From CAKZSB01 sp964573105 (GTDB lineage: Bacteria > Pseudomonadota > Gammaproteobacteria > Granulosicoccales > Granulosicoccaceae): DNA of 64,000 nucleotides. Position 1 is the first letter of the stretch. Each line of letters begins with the position of its first letter. A program made the translations under genes and the position numbers. Where the stretch lies: contig CAZNIS010000033.1 in assembly GCA_964573105.1 (NCBI GenBank), positions 1 through 64,000 of the forward strand, read 5' to 3'. A model generated the notes under the pieces. That model saw only the letters and a program-made list of their open reading frames with translations. It searched no databases and had not been told where the DNA came from. Positions 62,020-64,000 of this stretch are shown here, piece after piece.

Positions 62020-63423
62020 TTAGGGATTTGCCGGGGTGGCTGTGTCGTCGGTTTTGTCCCCGACGCGCTGCAGTTTGTTGCCCACCAGTTCCAGACGGCC
62101 AGCGCGCACGCTTTCGCGTCTGATGAGCACGTTTGGCGCGATGACAAACAGATCGCCGTTGCGGCCATTCAGGCAATGATCAATGCCGCAATCGCGCGCC
62201 AGTTGCGTGTTGGCCTGCAGGTGCTCAGCCTCGCCGTGCACCGGAATCATGGCGCGAGGCTGAACCCAGCCGTACATGGTGCGCAACTCATCTGTCGCCG
62301 GGTGGCCAGAGGTGTGAATAGGGGCCGGGGCATTGAGGTCGGTAAATACCGTTGCGCCCAACCCTTCCAGCCTGGCAATCAGGGCTTCTACCGCGATTTC
62401 ATTACCGGGGATGACCTTCGAACTGAACACAACGGTATCGCCTGGCTCGATTGCCATGTCGCGAAACCGGTTCTGGCTCAATCGGTTCAGTGCGGCCGCT
62501 GAATCACCCTGACTGCCGGTCGCCAATAGCAACACGGTGTCGGGTGGCAGATAGCCCAGGTGCTCCGGGTCGACGTTGGGTCGGGCGTCCGGCAGCAGCC
62601 CTTGTGCCTTGGCTGCGGTGACCATCTCGATCATCGATCTGCCCAACAGGCCCAGGTGTCGGTCGGTTTCATCGGCAATACGTGCCAGGGTGGCGACGCG
62701 GGCCAGATTGCTGCCGAAACACGTCACGATGACGCGGCCGCTGGCGTTCTCGACGATCTGCTTCAAGCCCGGGTAGAGGTCGCTTTCTGAACCACTGTGC
62801 CCGTCGACATTGGCGTTGGTTGAATCGCAGACGATCGCATCAATCGCGTCTGCGCCCAGCGCTCGGCAGCGATCCAGGTCGTAGCGCTCGCCCACCACCG
62901 GTGCGTCGTCGAGTTTCCAGTCGCCGGAGTGAAAGATCTTGCCAGCCGGCGTGCGAATAACCATGCCGTGCGGCTCGGGAATCGAGTGTGTCAGGCCGAG
63001 CCACTCCACACTGAACGGCCCGATGTCGACGTGTTGCCCGGTTCTGACCAGATGGACGGGTACGTCTTCGATCCGGGCTTCCGCAAGCTTGCGACGAAGC
63101 ACATGCCCGGTGAATGCGGTGGTGTAGATGGGGCATTGCAGCTGCGGCCACAGTAGCGGCACTGCACCGATATGGTCTTCGTGTGCGTGGGTGATGATCA
63201 TGCCGGCAATCTCGTCGCGGCGCTCGACAATAAAAGCCGGATCGGCCATCTGTACCACCCGACTCGCAGAACGTTGCCCCGATTCGCCCGGTAGCTCTGA
63301 AAATGACAGACCGCAGTCGATAATCAGCCAGTGGCCGTCGTGGCCGTAGAGATTGAAATTCATGCCGATTTCGCCGCAACCACCCAGTGGCAGAAACCAG
63401 AGATCCTCTTTGCCAGGCGTCAC
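62020..63423 (-). CDS. Ribonuclease J-like metallo-beta-lactamase/beta-CASP protein
   Basis: 467 residues: LGGCGEIGMNFNLY, metal motif THAHEDHIGA, GLTHSIPEPHG, FHSGDWKLDD, beta-CASP part (CFGSNLARVATLA), then SGHPATDELRTMYGWVQPRAMIPVHGE. This matches bacterial RNase J1/J2-type, here about 90 residues shorter at the C-terminus than B. subtilis RNase J. Start is GTG at 63423. RNA processing role is likely. Confidence 0.88.
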   Translation of the reverse strand: MTPGKEDLWFLPLGGCGEIGMNFNLYGHDGHWLIIDCGLSFSELPGESGQRSASRVVQMADPAFIVERRDEIAGMIITHAHEDHIGAVPLLWPQLQCPIYTTAFTGHVLRRKLAEARIEDVPVHLVRTGQHVDIGPFSVEWLGLTHSIPEPHGMVIRTPAGKIFHSGDWKLDDAPVVGERYDLDRCRALGADAIDAIVCDSTNANVDGHSGSESDLYPGLKQIVENASGRVIVTCFGSNLARVATLARIADETDRHLGLLGRSMIEMVTAAKAQGLLPDARPNVDPEHLGYLPPDTVLLLATGSQGDSAAALNRLSQNRFRDMAIEPGDTVVFSSKVIPGNEIAVEALIARLEGLGATVFTDLNAPAPIHTSGHPATDELRTMYGWVQPRAMIPVHGEAEHLQANTQLARDCGIDHCLNGRNGDLFVIAPNVLIRRESVRAGRLELVGNKLQRVGDKTDDTATPANP

Positions 63424-63763
63424 AGGCAGTACGCTCGGGCGAAAACTTGCTGGCGGTTTGATCGATACATGATTACGTTGTTAGTCCGAGGGTAGACCGG
63501 AAGGGCGGACAAAGCGTGAGGGCAGGCGGTGGCGACCCGGCGGGTATACCATCGTCGTGAGCCGCAAGTTTACACCGATTAGCAGCGGCGCGAACGGCTG
63601 ATATCGCGGGTGTCGGGAAGTCGCCAGAACTCAAGCCCGGGCATTGCATTTTCCGTCCAGGCCAGCAGATTACACGATCAGGCATATTGCCCGGACCATC
63701 AGACGGTGAACTTGGATTGGTCTGACTGGTCTACCCCTGGCATCCAACATGATGGAGATTGAG
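63424..63763. other. Intergenic divergent region
   Basis: 340 bases between the divergent RNase J-like and YHS genes. No clear regulatory motif or gene, only the ribosome site GGAG of the next gene (63754-63757). Confidence 0.4.
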
Positions 63764-64000
63764 ATGAGAAAATTTGCCCGTTTCGTGACCGCAGCGCTGA
63801 TGTTATCACTGGCCTCAATCGTCAATGCGGCCGAACCCATCAACACGCTGGAGAAGAAGGGATTGTTCGGCTACAAGTCCACCGACGTGGCGATTCGTGG
63901 TGGGGATACGGTCGCCTACTGGACGCAGGGCAAGCCGATGGCTGGCAGCGATAAATTTACCACTCAGTGGATGGGGGCGACCTGGAAGTTCGCCTCACAG
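63764..64000 (+). CDS. Secreted YHS-domain protein (incomplete, runs off the right edge)
   Basis: 79 codons are visible. A signal peptide (cut after IVNAA) is followed by a YHS-type stretch: KSTDVAIRGGDTVAYWTQGKP, here split at RGG, then FTTQWMGATWKFASQ. Such periplasmic YHS proteins probably bind metal. ATG behind GGAG. Confidence 0.8.
   Translation, partial: MRKFARFVTAALMLSLASIVNAAEPINTLEKKGLFGYKSTDVAIRGGDTVAYWTQGKPMAGSDKFTTQWMGATWKFASQ

Noticed and set aside
1..64000. CRISPR arrays, rRNA and tRNA genes
   Set aside because: No regularly spaced repeats, no rRNA-like blocks and no cloverleaf with a T-arm consensus were found by reading; short tRNA genes cannot be fully excluded without a computed scan.

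Overview
The window is a piece of bacterial chromosome that reads like a heterotrophic, probably marine, gammaproteobacterium. The evidence is the mix of sulfatases with formylglycine-generating enzymes, a 2-aminoethylphosphonate-type ABC transporter, TauD and PhyH dioxygenases, a GcvA-like LysR regulator beside a DUF1127 protein, and DUF3857/transglutaminase and OmpA-family envelope proteins. The lineage is an inference. A 10-base N run at 41306-41315 shows that the sequence comes from a scaffolded assembly. Coding density is high; most genes lie in short head-to-tail operons with 1-4 base stop/start overlaps.

Layout. 1-922: AT-rich accessory debris, a truncated AAA-type ATPase joined to the C-terminal remnant of a REP-associated (RAYT) transposase. 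1150-9285: a hotdog protein, a secreted CHRD/DUF1554 protein, a 5'-nucleotidase, an SDR, a two-helix TrkA-N/RyR-domain protein and a TauD-type dioxygenase. 10104-14744: the most novel part. A 125-residue peptide with a clear nitrile-hydratase-like (NHLP) leader ending in VAGG is followed by a gene fusing a HisA-like TIM barrel (catalytic Asp residues replaced) to a SAM methyltransferase. Divergent to them is a tungsten-type aldehyde ferredoxin oxidoreductase overlapping a MoaD/ThiS-like protein. I read the first pair as a candidate ribosomal peptide (RiPP) locus.

15124-22082: a CUT1-type sugar ABC transporter operon (binding protein, two permeases, ATPase) ending in its own LacI regulator, with a LacI-like operator on the promoter; an alpha/beta hydrolase and an RraA-like aldolase follow. 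22380-33756: a VCBS-repeat protein, small unknowns, an FGE/Gfo-Idh-MocA/SDR operon, a DmpA-type peptidase, a standalone DnaB-like ATPase, a four-repeat fasciclin lipoprotein and an ABA4-like membrane protein.

34880-42382: an apparent six-gene operon for aminophosphonate uptake and use (binding protein, ATPase, fused permease, PbfA-like lyase) with an unusual hydroxyacid dehydrogenase and class II aldolase. 42714-52610: EEP hydrolase, transglutaminase-like protein, a 989-residue coiled-coil OmpA protein, VOC protein, LysR/DUF1127 pair, Crp/Fnr and DUF2892. 52612-53251: a frameshifted phosphatase. 53406-61975: two sulfatases (one fused to a YHYH domain), an FGE, PhyH, GST, CysQ and a PNPOx-like protein. 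62020-64000: an RNase J-like hydrolase and the start of a YHS-domain protein.

No rRNA, tRNA, CRISPR array or intact insertion sequence was recognised by eye.
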